Part shown: positions 1 to 9,000 of the stretch, one piece after another | Layout of the letters: the number at the start of each line of letters is the position of its first letter | How positions within the stretch are numbered: position 1 is the stretch's first letter | DNA from: Bacillota bacterium | GTDB lineage: Bacteria; Bacillota; Clostridia; Acetivibrionales; DTU013 | NCBI GenBank assembly: GCA_023411715.1 | Contig: JAEYOM010000040.1 | Coordinates: forward strand, 11,900 to 75,899 | Length of the DNA: 64,000 bases | Direction: 5' to 3' | Notes under the pieces: generated by a model | The model's database searches: none | The model's input: only the letters and a program-made list of their open reading frames with translations | What the model was told of the DNA's origin: nothing | Translations under genes and position numbers: made by a program

Positions 1-536
1 AGACTTTGAAGCCTGAAGAGCTCAATGAAGAGCTTGATCAGGAGATATTTGCAAAGCAGGATAAGGACAAGAAGAAAAAATCCGTCCCGGAGAACGGCGT
101 TATAGTAAAGGGTATCGACAATTGCCTGGTGAGGCTTTCAAGGTGCTGCAACCCGGTGCCCGGAGACAGTATAATAGGGTATATTACCAGAGGCAGGGGC
201 GTTTCCGTACACCGGAGCGACTGCGTGAATGTTTCCGCAGCGCGCGGTGAGGACGAACGATTGATCGAGGTCAGATGGTATACTGCGATCAATGTAGCTT
301 ACAAGGCGGACATCACTGTCTTGGCGAACGACAGGACCGCCCTCCTTATGGAAGTCACCAATGCCATAGGCGAGGCGAATATCCCGCTGAAGGCCATGAA
401 CGCCAGGACTACGCGCGACCAGATAGCGATTATAAACCTGACTCTGGAGATAACAGATACGGATCAGCTGGAAAAAATAATAAAAAAGCTCAGAAAAGTG
501 GACGGAGTATTTGATGTAACGAGAAACAAGCAATAG
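1..536 (+). CDS. relA: RelA/SpoT family (p)ppGpp synthetase/hydrolase, C-terminal part
   Basis: Only the last ~178 codons lie in the window; the reading frame is open to the left edge, so the start is missing. What remains is the regulatory C-terminal region of the bifunctional stringent-response enzyme that makes and degrades (p)ppGpp. A conserved cysteine-containing module (RCCNPVPGD, then GYITRGRGVSVHRSDC) matches the zinc-finger/RIS region that senses the stalled ribosome. A C-terminal ACT domain follows (roughly the last 80 residues, containing DRTALLMEVTNAIGEANI). The catalytic hydrolase and synthetase domains would lie upstream. A metallo-beta-lactamase gene follows after 56 bp. In many Firmicutes dtd lies between these genes; there is no room for it here. 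The family call is very secure; relA versus rel is only a naming matter. Confidence 0.95.
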   Translation, partial: TLKPEELNEELDQEIFAKQDKDKKKKSVPENGVIVKGIDNCLVRLSRCCNPVPGDSIIGYITRGRGVSVHRSDCVNVSAARGEDERLIEVRWYTAINVAYKADITVLANDRTALLMEVTNAIGEANIPLKAMNARTTRDQIAIINLTLEITDTDQLEKIIKKLRKVDGVFDVTRNKQ

Positions 537-592
537 GAAGTAGGTAGTAGGCAGTATCAGCTTTGCATAACGGTACGGGAGGTGTGTTGGAT

Positions 593-1210
593 ATGTATCT
601 GGAAACTATCTCAAACGGGTTATTGGACTCAAACTGTTATATCGTAGGGGACGCAGGCTCAGCTGCCGTGATAGACGCGGGAGTGGAAGAAAGCGTGGTT
701 ATACGGACGCTGGAATCCCAGGGGGTATCTTTGAAGTACATAATACTGACGCATGGCCATATCGATCATGTATTAATGGCAGGCAAGCTTAGGGATGCTA
801 CAGGGGCGCGCATCGTTATCCACGAGGATGACGCGCTGCTGCTCGGGGATCCTGTGCTCAATTGTTCCGCAATGTTCAGACTTAACAAGGTATTTGGTCC
901 GGCGGATGTATTTGTGAAGGACGGCGATTCCATAAGCGTCGGGGGAATAAAGCTGGAGTTTATACACACCCCGGGACATACGCCCGGCAGTATGTGCGTG
1001 CTCGCAGACCGGCGCCTTTTTTCGGGAGATACCTTGTTCCGACTCGGAGCGGGCAGGACCGACCTGGGTGCGGGAAGTCCGGCGAAGCTTGAAGCTTCGC
1101 TCAGGAGGCTGATGGAGCTCGAAGATTCAACTATGGTTTATCCGGGGCATGGACCGGCAACGGATATAGGATACGAAAGGCGTAACAATCCTTTACTCAG
1201 TGATTACTAG
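593..1210 (+). CDS. MBL-fold hydrolase, glyoxalase II-like
   Basis: A single-domain metallo-beta-lactamase-fold protein of about 205 residues, a soluble cytoplasmic metal-dependent hydrolase. The metal ligands are present: HGHIDH (HxHxDH), the HTPGHTPGS histidine, the bridging aspartate in FSGDTLF, and the final PGHG. The length and the SGDTLFRLGAGRTDL signature match the short YcbL/glyoxalase II-like group, which hydrolyses thioesters such as S-lactoylglutathione or related compounds; the real substrate is unknown. The open frame extends to TTG 563, but a strong GGGAGGTG at 577-584 lies 8 nt before ATG 593, so ATG 593 was chosen. It sits between relA and the hisS leader, a common clostridial arrangement. 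Confidence 0.9.
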   Translation: MYLETISNGLLDSNCYIVGDAGSAAVIDAGVEESVVIRTLESQGVSLKYIILTHGHIDHVLMAGKLRDATGARIVIHEDDALLLGDPVLNCSAMFRLNKVFGPADVFVKDGDSISVGGIKLEFIHTPGHTPGSMCVLADRRLFSGDTLFRLGAGRTDLGAGSPAKLEASLRRLMELEDSTMVYPGHGPATDIGYERRNNPLLSDY

Positions 1211-1280
1211 CTCCGGGATATCTTCGCTGTCCCGGAGGAACGGCTTGCGGTGACGGCTGATGCATATTGATTGGTTTTAC

Positions 1281-1310
1281 TTGACAATCCGCATGATACG
1301 TGATTAAAAT
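1281..1310 (+). promoter_or_regulatory. Predicted sigma-A promoter of the hisS-aspS leader
   Basis: TTGACA at 1281-1286 and TAAAAT at 1305-1310 are separated by 18 nt. Transcription would start near 1317, just before the conserved start of the T-box leader. Confidence 0.6.
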
Positions 1311-1316
1311 ATAAAT

Positions 1317-1672
1317 AATATTTAAACCAAAGGCAATGAAGGAAAAGAGTAGCCTGTACATGTTCAAGGGAGAGGGCGCCGCGACTGCAAGCGCTTTTAA
1401 CATAAGGCAGGTGAAAGACATTCCGGAGCCGGACAGAGGAAAGTTCGAAGCCGTTGTTTGACCGGAAAGCCGATCAGACGGACAATATCAAAGGCAACGA
1501 CGACCGAGTAAGCTGTCCCGCGGAAACGGCGTTAAGGAAGCAAGTGGATCCACAGGAAATCGCTTTTCCTCATTGAGCAGGAATTGGCTTCGCCGGCAGG
1601 ATCCGAATCCGGGTGGCACCACGGGAAACAACTCTCGTCCCTGACTTTATTAAGTTCAGGCGGGAGTTTTAT
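1317..1672 (+). promoter_or_regulatory. T-box riboswitch upstream of hisS-aspS
   Basis: The 500 bp before hisS contain no convincing gene but carry the hallmarks of a T-box leader: a Stem I 5' side with GAAGGAAAAGAGTAG near 1338, a GGTGAAAG segment at 1410-1417, and the T-box core GGTGGCACC at 1612-1620. These are followed by a terminator and then the hisS ribosome binding site. Uncharged tRNA binding would favour the antiterminator and raise aminoacyl-tRNA synthetase expression. The best specifier candidate is GACAT at 1417-1421, which reads as overlapping GAC (Asp) and CAT (His). That would suit an operon encoding both synthetases, but this assignment is tentative because Stem I was not folded fully. 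Confidence 0.88.
1630..1672 (+). terminator. T-box leader terminator
   Basis: AACTCTCGTCCCTGA (from 1630) pairs imperfectly with TCAGGCGGGAGTT (ending near 1668), followed by TTTTATTATT. It lies immediately 3' of the T-box core, as expected for the terminator that competes with the antiterminator. Confidence 0.8.
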
Positions 1673-1717
1673 TATTATATAAGCAAATAATAATGGCATG
1701 TAAAAAAGGAGGACGCT

Positions 1718-2977
1718 ATGATTCAGGCTCCAAAAGGTACCAGGGATATACTCCCTTCCGAGATTCACAGGTGGCATTACATTCAGAATACTTACAAAAA
1801 GCTTTGCAACAGTTTTGGATATAAGGAGATAAGGATACCTGTATTTGAACATACGGAGCTGTTCCAGAGGGGCGTGGGCGACACTACCGACGTAGTACAG
1901 AAGGAGATGTACACCTTCCAGGACAAGGGCGGCAGGAGCATAACACTGCGGCCTGAGGGAACCGCCGGAATAGTCAGGAGCTATATAGAGAACGGTATGG
2001 CGTCTTTGCCGCAGCCGGTAAAAGTATTTTATGATCTTACTGCCTACAGGTATGAAAACGTTCAGAAAGGCCGTTACAGGGAATTCCACCAGTTCGGCGT
2101 AGAAACGTTCGGAGCTGCGGGTCCGGCGATCGACGTCGAGGTCATCAGCATCCTGTATATGTTCTTCGAAAGACTCGGACTCAGCAAAACAGGCCTGAAC
2201 ATCAACAGCATAGGCTGCCCGAAATGCAGATCCGTATACCACGAAAAGCTTAAGGAATATTTCAGGCCACACCTTTCAGAGCTTTGCGGAAACTGCAAGG
2301 AAAGGTTCGAAAGAAATCCTCTGAGGCTGCTGGACTGCAAGGAAACAGGTTGCAAGAGGCTAATAGCAGGCGCTCCGTCGCTGCAGGATTATCTTTGCGA
2401 TGATTGCCGCGCTCACTTCGAAGGCCTCAAGTCCGGCCTCGACAATCTTGGTATAGAATACAAAGTAGATCCGGGTATCGTCAGGGGATTGGATTACTAT
2501 ACGAGGACTGTGTTCGAATTCATTTCAGATAACGTCGGTACGCAGGGTACGATCTGCGGCGGAGGCAGGTATGACGGGCTCGTTGAGACCTGCGGAGGCG
2601 CTCCGACGCCAGGGATAGGCTTTGCGTTGGGCGTTGAAAGGCTTATGATGGAGCTTGACAGCCAGGGAATCACCATAGAGGAACCTCCGGCTCCGGAGCT
2701 GTATATCGCGACATTGGGGCAGAAGGCGTCGGACTTTGCGCAGCAGCTGATTTACAAGCTCAGGTCGTACAATGTCAGCGCTGAGACAGACCTGATGGCG
2801 AGAAGCCTTAAAGCTCAGATGAAGTATGCCGATAAAAAGGGATTTACGTACACCGTCGTCCTGGGAGACGATGAAATAGAATCGGGAAAGGGTGTTCTGA
2901 AGGATATGAGGACAGGAGACCAGAAGGATGTTAGTCTGGACTCGATCCTCGACAGGCTGAAGAGCCAGTGTAAATGA
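1718..2977 (+). CDS. hisS: Histidyl-tRNA synthetase
   Basis: Class II aminoacyl-tRNA synthetase that charges tRNA-His in the cytoplasm. The 419-residue length is typical. Visible signatures are the N-terminal APKGTRDILP, motif 2 region (AYRYENVQKGRYREFHQFGVE begins near residue 111), the histidine-specific RGLDYYTRTVFEF, and motif 3 GFALGVERLMMEL, followed by the anticodon-binding domain in the last ~90 residues. A cysteine-rich insertion (CPKC, CGNC, CKETGC, CDDC near residues 165-235) is present between motif 2 and the HisA loop, as in many Firmicute enzymes. The start ATG follows AAAAAAGGAGG with 5 nt spacing. It is the first gene behind the T-box and is probably cotranscribed with aspS. 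Confidence 0.98.
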   Translation: MIQAPKGTRDILPSEIHRWHYIQNTYKKLCNSFGYKEIRIPVFEHTELFQRGVGDTTDVVQKEMYTFQDKGGRSITLRPEGTAGIVRSYIENGMASLPQPVKVFYDLTAYRYENVQKGRYREFHQFGVETFGAAGPAIDVEVISILYMFFERLGLSKTGLNINSIGCPKCRSVYHEKLKEYFRPHLSELCGNCKERFERNPLRLLDCKETGCKRLIAGAPSLQDYLCDDCRAHFEGLKSGLDNLGIEYKVDPGIVRGLDYYTRTVFEFISDNVGTQGTICGGGRYDGLVETCGGAPTPGIGFALGVERLMMELDSQGITIEEPPAPELYIATLGQKASDFAQQLIYKLRSYNVSAETDLMARSLKAQMKYADKKGFTYTVVLGDDEIESGKGVLKDMRTGDQKDVSLDSILDRLKSQCK

Positions 2978-3093
2978 AGCGCATAAACACAGCTTGGCAG
3001 ATTGCAGATATTTATTTTGCGTAGACCGCAGACAGGATGTTTAGCGCCGATGGCGCGGATTACTTCTAAAACATCCAAGGGAGGAGAATAGTT

Positions 3094-4884
3094 ATGGGAG
3101 AGACGATTTACGGATTGAAAAGAACTCATAGATGTACGGAGCTCGGTATTGGCGATGTCGGAAAAACTGTGACGGTCATGGGGTGGGCTCATAAGCGCAG
3201 GAACCTCGGAAGCCTTATTTTTGTGGCGCTGAGGGACAGAACCGGCATACTCCAGGTGGTATTCAACGGCACTGACGGCGGGGAATTATTCAGCAAGGCC
3301 GAGGCGATAAGGAACGAATACGTTCTTGCCGTAGTCGGCGAAGTTGCAAAAAGGACGCCCGAGAATATCAACGCAAGCATGAAAACAGGCGAAATCGAGA
3401 TCATTGCCAAAGAGCTCAGGATACTCAGCGCATCCGAGACGCCTCCGGTACAGATAGAGGAGGATTCGGACGTAAATGAAGTACTCAGGCTGAAATACAG
3501 GTTCCTGGATCTCAGGAGGCCCGACATGCAGGCCAATCTTATGCTGCGCCACAGGGTCGCAAAGATCGCGCGCGACTATTATGATATGAATGGTTTTATC
3601 GAGGTCGAGACCCCGATGCTGATAAAAAGTTCGCCTGAAGGCGCCAGGGACTACCTTGTTCCAAGCAGGGTGCATCCGGGCAAGTTCTATGCGCTTCCGC
3701 AGTCTCCCCAGCTTTTCAAGCAGCTTCTAATGGTAGCGGGTTACGATCGTTACATGCAGATCACCAAATGCTTCAGGGACGAGGACTTGAGGGCTGACAG
3801 GCAGCCTGAGTTCACACAGATCGACCTTGAAATGTCTTTTGTCAATGTCGACGACGTGCTTACCATAAATGAAGGTTTTATTAAAAAAGCTTTCAGCGAA
3901 GCGCTGGGCGTAGACATTGAGACACCGTTCCAGAGGCTTACCTGGCAGGAGGCAATGGACCGCTTCGGCTCCGACAAGCCTGACATGAGGTTCGGGCTCG
4001 AGCTGGTCAATGTATCCGATCTGGTTGAAAACTGCGGCTTCAAGGTATTCTCCGATGCCGTCAGAAATGGCGGCAGCGTTCGTGCAGTCAATGCCAAGGG
4101 CTGCGCCAAATTCAGCAGGAGAGAGATCGACAGCCTGGTCGAACTCGTTAAGACATACAAGGCTAAGGGAATGGCATGGATTGCTGTTGAGCAGAACGAA
4201 CTCAAATCATCGATCGCCAAATTCTTCAGTGAGGATGAGATAAAAGCGCTGCTGGAGAGGACAAAAGCCGAGCCCGGCGACCTCGTATGCTTTGTAGCCG
4301 ATAGCAATAAAGTTGTTTACGATTCTCTCGGGGCGCTCAGGTTGGAGGTAGCGAAGCGGCTGGATCTACTTGATAAAAAGGAATTCAGGTTCCTGTGGGT
4401 CACCGAATTCCCGCTGCTTGAATACAGCGAGGAGGAACAGCGCTGGGTCGCTATGCACCATCCTTTTACCTCGCCGATGGACGAGGATCTTCAGTACCTC
4501 GAAAGCGACCCCGGCAGAGTCCGTGCGAAGGCCTATGATATAGTTCTCAACGGTACGGAGCTTGGCGGCGGCAGCATCAGGATTCATATGCAGGAACTGC
4601 AGTCCAGGATGTTCAAGCTGCTTGGCTTCAGTGAGGAAGAGGCATGGGCGAAATTCGGCTACCTGCTGGAGGCTTTTAAATACGGCGTACCACCGCACGG
4701 CGGCATGGCATACGGGCTTGACAGAATGATTATGCTTATGGCCGGCAAAGACAGTATAAGGGATGTCATTGCATTTCCCAAGGTCCAGAATGCTTCAGAC
4801 CTGATGACCAACGCGCCTGACGTTGTCGACCTGAAACAGCTGCAGGAACTGCATATAAGCGTGACGGAGCAGGAAGGCAAATAG
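3094..4884 (+). CDS. aspS: Aspartyl-tRNA synthetase (bacterial type)
   Basis: Class II synthetase charging tRNA-Asp; 596 residues is the usual bacterial length. The N-terminal OB-fold anticodon-binding domain (VTVMGWAHKRRNLGSLIFVALRD) is followed by the catalytic core: motif 1 with FIEVETPML, motif 2 FRDEDLRADRQPEFTQIDLEM, a bacterial GAD insertion (about residues 300-420), and motif 3 GLDRMIMLMAG. The start ATG lies behind GGGAGGAG. It is 116 bp downstream of hisS without a clear terminator between them, so both probably share the T-box-controlled transcript. Discriminating versus non-discriminating specificity cannot be read from the sequence alone. Confidence 0.98.
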   Translation: MGETIYGLKRTHRCTELGIGDVGKTVTVMGWAHKRRNLGSLIFVALRDRTGILQVVFNGTDGGELFSKAEAIRNEYVLAVVGEVAKRTPENINASMKTGEIEIIAKELRILSASETPPVQIEEDSDVNEVLRLKYRFLDLRRPDMQANLMLRHRVAKIARDYYDMNGFIEVETPMLIKSSPEGARDYLVPSRVHPGKFYALPQSPQLFKQLLMVAGYDRYMQITKCFRDEDLRADRQPEFTQIDLEMSFVNVDDVLTINEGFIKKAFSEALGVDIETPFQRLTWQEAMDRFGSDKPDMRFGLELVNVSDLVENCGFKVFSDAVRNGGSVRAVNAKGCAKFSRREIDSLVELVKTYKAKGMAWIAVEQNELKSSIAKFFSEDEIKALLERTKAEPGDLVCFVADSNKVVYDSLGALRLEVAKRLDLLDKKEFRFLWVTEFPLLEYSEEEQRWVAMHHPFTSPMDEDLQYLESDPGRVRAKAYDIVLNGTELGGGSIRIHMQELQSRMFKLLGFSEEEAWAKFGYLLEAFKYGVPPHGGMAYGLDRMIMLMAGKDSIRDVIAFPKVQNASDLMTNAPDVVDLKQLQELHISVTEQEGK

Positions 4885-4944
4885 CAGAGTATTGATAATG
4901 ATAGCGCTTTACGCCATATAGTGGTATTATTTATATATCGTAGT

Positions 4945-5580
4945 ATGTCGGCAAAGGGGGAATACTTTACGGGAGAAAAGAAAAATACAACGGTCGAGAA
5001 GGTATCGGCTGCTGAAGAAAAAAAGCCTGCGGCGGAAAAAAAGGAAAAAAACGAAGCTTTGGACTGGTTCTTACATATAGCAATAGCTGTAATACTGGGT
5101 GTTCTTATAGTAACATTTGTTGCACAGAGGACGATAGTTTATGATATTTCGATGCAGCCTACCTTTGTGGAGGGCGATAATCTGCTGGTCGAAAAACTCG
5201 GCTACAGGTTCGGAGATCTTCACAGGGGCGATGTTGTGATCGTAAAAAGGCCAGATATGAATGAAAAGCTTATAAAACGTCTGGTCGCAGTCGAAGGGGA
5301 CAGGGTGCAGGTCAAGGACGGGAAGCTCTATGTAAATGGAAAGCAATTCCTGATTGGGCTGCCGTCCGAGCCGGTAACACCGAACGGAGATCTGCCCGAA
5401 TACACCGATCTTACGTTGAAAAAAGGCGAAGCGTATGTTTTGGGCGATAACAGGCCGTTCAGCAAGGACTGCACTGAGTTCGGGCCAATACAGAAGAATT
5501 GGATCGTGGGCAGGGCTGTTTTCCGCTTCTATCCTTTCAGTAAATTCGGCTCGATCAGGTACGCCGGGGGCTATAAGTAA
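4945..5580 (+). CDS. lepB: Type I signal peptidase
   Basis: Membrane-anchored serine protease that removes signal peptides from Sec- or Tat-exported proteins. An acidic/lysine-rich cytoplasmic N-terminus precedes one transmembrane segment (WFLHIAIAVILGVLIVTFVA), then the catalytic serine in YDISMQPT and the catalytic lysine in KLIKRLVAVEGD; the GDNRPFSKDCTEFGP box is also present. About 211 residues is normal for the Bacillus SipS type. The start is unclear: the frame is open from GTG 4921, and ATG 4945 has no good ribosome binding site. A strong AAAGGGGG lies just inside the frame (about 4954) and points to a region with no ATG, GTG or TTG. The function is secure; the first residues are not. 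Confidence 0.93.
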   Translation: MSAKGEYFTGEKKNTTVEKVSAAEEKKPAAEKKEKNEALDWFLHIAIAVILGVLIVTFVAQRTIVYDISMQPTFVEGDNLLVEKLGYRFGDLHRGDVVIVKRPDMNEKLIKRLVAVEGDRVQVKDGKLYVNGKQFLIGLPSEPVTPNGDLPEYTDLTLKKGEAYVLGDNRPFSKDCTEFGPIQKNWIVGRAVFRFYPFSKFGSIRYAGGYK

Positions 5581-5583
5581 CAG

Positions 5584-5749
5584 GTTGTGGCGACCGTTTA
5601 ATATTGCATGAGTTTTACGACATAGAGCATATTGATGAAGCATTGATAAGGGCAAATTTCTGTTTGAGCGAAGCGAGTTAAATTTGCCGCGGAGCTGAAT
5701 CTATATGCTCTCGGAGTGAAACTCCGCAATAGAAAACGGTCGCCACAAC
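5584..5749. repeat. Branched palindromic element after lepB
   Basis: A 166-bp nested inverted-repeat structure. The outer arms GTTGTGGCGACCGTTT (5584-5599) and AAACGGTCGCCACAAC (5734-5749) are perfect, and pairing continues with TATTGC/GCAATA. Inside are GAGCATAT/ATATGCTC, a hairpin with arms GGCAAATTT and AAATTTGCC around 5651-5688, and the small hairpin GGAGTgaaACTCC. Transcribed on either strand, it would fold into a multi-branched RNA. No gene was seen in it. It could be a mobile palindromic repeat or a structured 3' end of the lepB transcript. Confidence 0.75.
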
Positions 5750-5835
5750 ACTGGACTACAGATTTTCAAGGCAAAATTCCATAGTATTAAATGATTAGCG
5801 CAGCAAATAGCAGATTCTTTACAAGAAGTGTACTA

Positions 5836-5864
5836 TTTATTATTCGTTTATTTTGTGCTAATAT
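5836..5864 (+). promoter_or_regulatory. Extended -10 promoter of the candidate 6S RNA
   Basis: TGCTAATAT (5856-5864) is an extended -10 element, with a weak TTTATT 17 nt upstream. Transcription would start near 5871, at the beginning of the structured RNA region. Confidence 0.5.
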
Positions 5865-5870
5865 AAGAGG

Positions 5871-6050
5871 AATCTATGCTGTCAAGAGTATCAATGCAAT
5901 ATGTTGGTACTCTTTCTTTGATAATAACGAGGCGTCAAAATGTTCCCCATCTTTATAGGTGGCAGGTACAGACTCGTTGAAACTCCACAGAGGTAAGGAA
6001 ATTTTTCTACAACCGAAAAATTTCCTTATGAATCAGGTCGTTATAAGGGG
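5871..6050 (+). ncRNA. ssrS: Candidate 6S RNA (SsrS)
   Basis: A non-coding stretch behind an extended -10 promoter that folds like a 6S RNA. The terminal stem is formed by AACGAG (about 5927) with CTCGTT (about 5975), then TGTTCC/GGTACA, then CCATC/GGTGG capped by TTTATA. A 5' side hairpin AGAGTA/TACTCT (5887-5918) lies in what would be the central bubble, and a strong 3' hairpin AAGGAAATTTTT/AAAAATTTCCTT follows at about 5996-6029. Position supports it: from memory, a 6S RNA gene lies next to aspS in Bacillus subtilis. 6S RNA binds the RNA polymerase holoenzyme and mimics an open promoter. The assignment rests on fold and context; the 3' end is approximate. Confidence 0.55.
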
Positions 6051-6084
6051 GTAGCTTAAATACTGTTTTTACGGTATTGACCAT

Positions 6085-9000
6085 ATGAAAAGACTTTTCC
6101 ACGCAGGCCTGGACGTAGGCTCGACAACAGTAAAACTAGTGGTTCTGGATAACAATGAGAGAATCCAATACAGCAAATATCAACGGCATTTTTCAGATAT
6201 CAGGAAGACGATATATGAACTTGTCGACGAGACTTGCAGCATGTTTGAAGGAGACGACCTGACTGTTACACTGACGGGCTCGGGTGGTATTTCTGTTGCG
6301 CAGTGGATGGAGCTGCCCTTTGAACAGGAGGTCGTTGCAGCCACAGGTGCCATCAGGAGCCTGATACCGGAAACGGACGTAGCCGTTGAGCTAGGCGGGG
6401 AAGATGCCAAGATCACTTTTTTCAGGGGCGGTATAGAACAGCGTATGAACGGCACCTGTGCGGGAGGCACGGGAGCATTCATAGACCAGATGGCATCACT
6501 GCTGCAGACTGACGCGGCGGGACTCAACAAGCTTGCGGAAAACTACAAGGTCATATATCCTATTGCGGCCAGATGCGGCGTTTTTGCCAAGACGGATATA
6601 CAGCCGCTTCTGAACGAGGGCGCGGCGAGAGAAGACATTGCGGCCTCGATATTCCAATCCGTAGTGAATCAGACAATAAGCGGACTCGCTTGCGGCAGGC
6701 CGATAAAAGGCAATGTTGCATTCCTCGGAGGACCGCTGTACTTCCTGCCCGAACTCAGAAAGAGATTTATCGAAACCCTGGCGCTTAAAGACGACCAGGT
6801 CATATTCCCCGATAACTCGCAGCTTTTCGTTGCAGTAGGCGCTGCACTGGCCTCAAAGGAAAAAAAGATAATGAGTTTTCAAACGCTGAGGAGCAGGCTC
6901 TCGGCTGTCAATACGGTCACCGTTCACGAGGTGGAGAGACTGAGCCCGCTTTTCAGGGATGAGATAGAGCTCGGCGAATTCAACCAAAGGCATTCCAGGC
7001 ATCAGGTCACACGCAGGGAATTATACTCGTATGCCGGACCCTGCTATCTTGGAATAGACGCGGGTTCGACTACCACAAAGCTCGCGCTTACCGACGGCCA
7101 GGGCTCGCTTATGTATTACCATTACGGAAGCAACAAGGGAAGCCCGTTGAAGTCCGTTATAAAGGAAATGAAGAAGCTTTATTCGCTGATGCCGTCAGGC
7201 GCGTATATAGCCAATTCCACAGTTACAGGCTATGGAGAAGGCCTGATCAAAGCAGCGCTGAACGTCGATATTGGTGAGGTCGAAACAATCGCGCATTACA
7301 AAGCGGCTGAGCATTTCCTGCCCGGAGTCGATTTCATCCTGGATATCGGCGGGCAGGATATGAAATGCATGCAGATCAAAGAGGGCGTCATTGATAACAT
7401 CATGCTGAACGAAGCATGCTCCTCCGGCTGCGGTTCGTTCATAGAGACATTCGCGTCATCATTGAACATGAGTGTGGAGGATTTTGCAAAAGAGGCGCTT
7501 CTTGCACAGAAGCCCGTAGATCTGGGTTCACGCTGTACGGTGTTCATTAATTCGCGCGTAAAGCAGGCGCAGAAGGAAGGCGCATCGGTAGGAGATATTT
7601 CGGCAGGGCTGTCATATTCGGTCATAAAGAACGCTCTTACAAAGGTAATAAAAATAAGGGATCCCAAACAGCTCGGCAGGAAAATAATAGTTCAGGGCGG
7701 GACCTTCTACAATACTGCGGTCCTCAGGAGTTTCGAGATAATCTCCGGCAGGGAAGCCGTAAGGCCCGATATCGCGGGCATAATGGGTGCGTACGGAGCC
7801 GCGCTGATATCATGTGAGCGCTGCGCGGCGGGGCAGAAGAGCGGTATAATGGGCTCGGCCGACCTGGAATGTTTCCAGACGGAGATCACGCTGAAGCGCT
7901 GCGGCAAATGCAGCAACAACTGCCTTTTGACTATAAACAATTTTACGGACGGCAGGGTGTTCGTTTCGGGTAACCGCTGCGAGAGAGGCGCAGGCGGTGA
8001 AATCCACAAGGACGGTGCTCCGAACCTGTTCGATTACAAGTACAAGCTCATCACCTCGTACAAATCGTTGGATGAGAAAGCCGCCGTACGCGGTGTAATA
8101 GGTATACCCAGGGTATTGAACATGTATGAGAATTATCCATTCTGGCATACGTTCTTTACCGAACTGAAATTCAGGGTAGTCCTGTCTCCGCGTTCTTCGC
8201 GCAGGATATATGAACTGGGCATAGAAACGATGCCGTCGGAATCGGTGTGCTACCCGGCAAAGCTGGTGCACGGCCACATAATGAGCCTTGTGCAGAGCGG
8301 GATAAAGAATATTTTTTATCCATGCCTGCCGTACGAGCGCAAGGAAGATGAGCATGCCGACAATTGCTATAACTGCCCTATCGTCACTTCATATTCGGAA
8401 GTCATAAAAGGCAATGTGGATGCTTTGAAGGAAATGGGCATCAACTATATGAACCCGTTTTTGCCTTATTATGACAGGAAGAGACTTGGTGAGAGGCTTT
8501 ACGAAGAGCTCAGGGGATTCGGTCTGAAGAAGCATGAAGTAAAAAAGGCCGTAGACAAGGCATGGGCCGAGGATGAACGCTTCAAGGCGGATATAAGGGA
8601 AAAGGGCAAAGAGATCGTGGCGGACCTCGAAAAAACAGGCGGCAAGGGGATTGTACTTGCAGGACGTCCTTACCATATAGATCCTGAAATAAACCACGGG
8701 CTGCCGAACCTTATAACGGAATTCGGAATGGCGGTTTTGACCGAGGACTCCGTAGCTCATCTGGATAAAAGCAGCAGGCCGCTCAGGGTTGTGGATCAGT
8801 GGATGTATCATACGAGGCTCTATTCGGCCGCGTCGTTTGTCGGGACAAAACCAAACCTGGAGCTTATACAGCTCAACTCCTTCGGCTGCGGTCTCGATGC
8901 CGTCACGACGGATCAGGTACAGGAAATAATGCATGCTGCGGGGAAGATATATACAGTATTGAAAATTGATGAAATAAGCAACCTCGGGGCCGCAAGGATC

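Noticed and set aside
1532..2272. 246-codon open frame on the minus strand over the T-box and hisS
   Set aside because: It is antisense to an unmistakable hisS and to the T-box, and its composition looks like a reverse-strand shadow.
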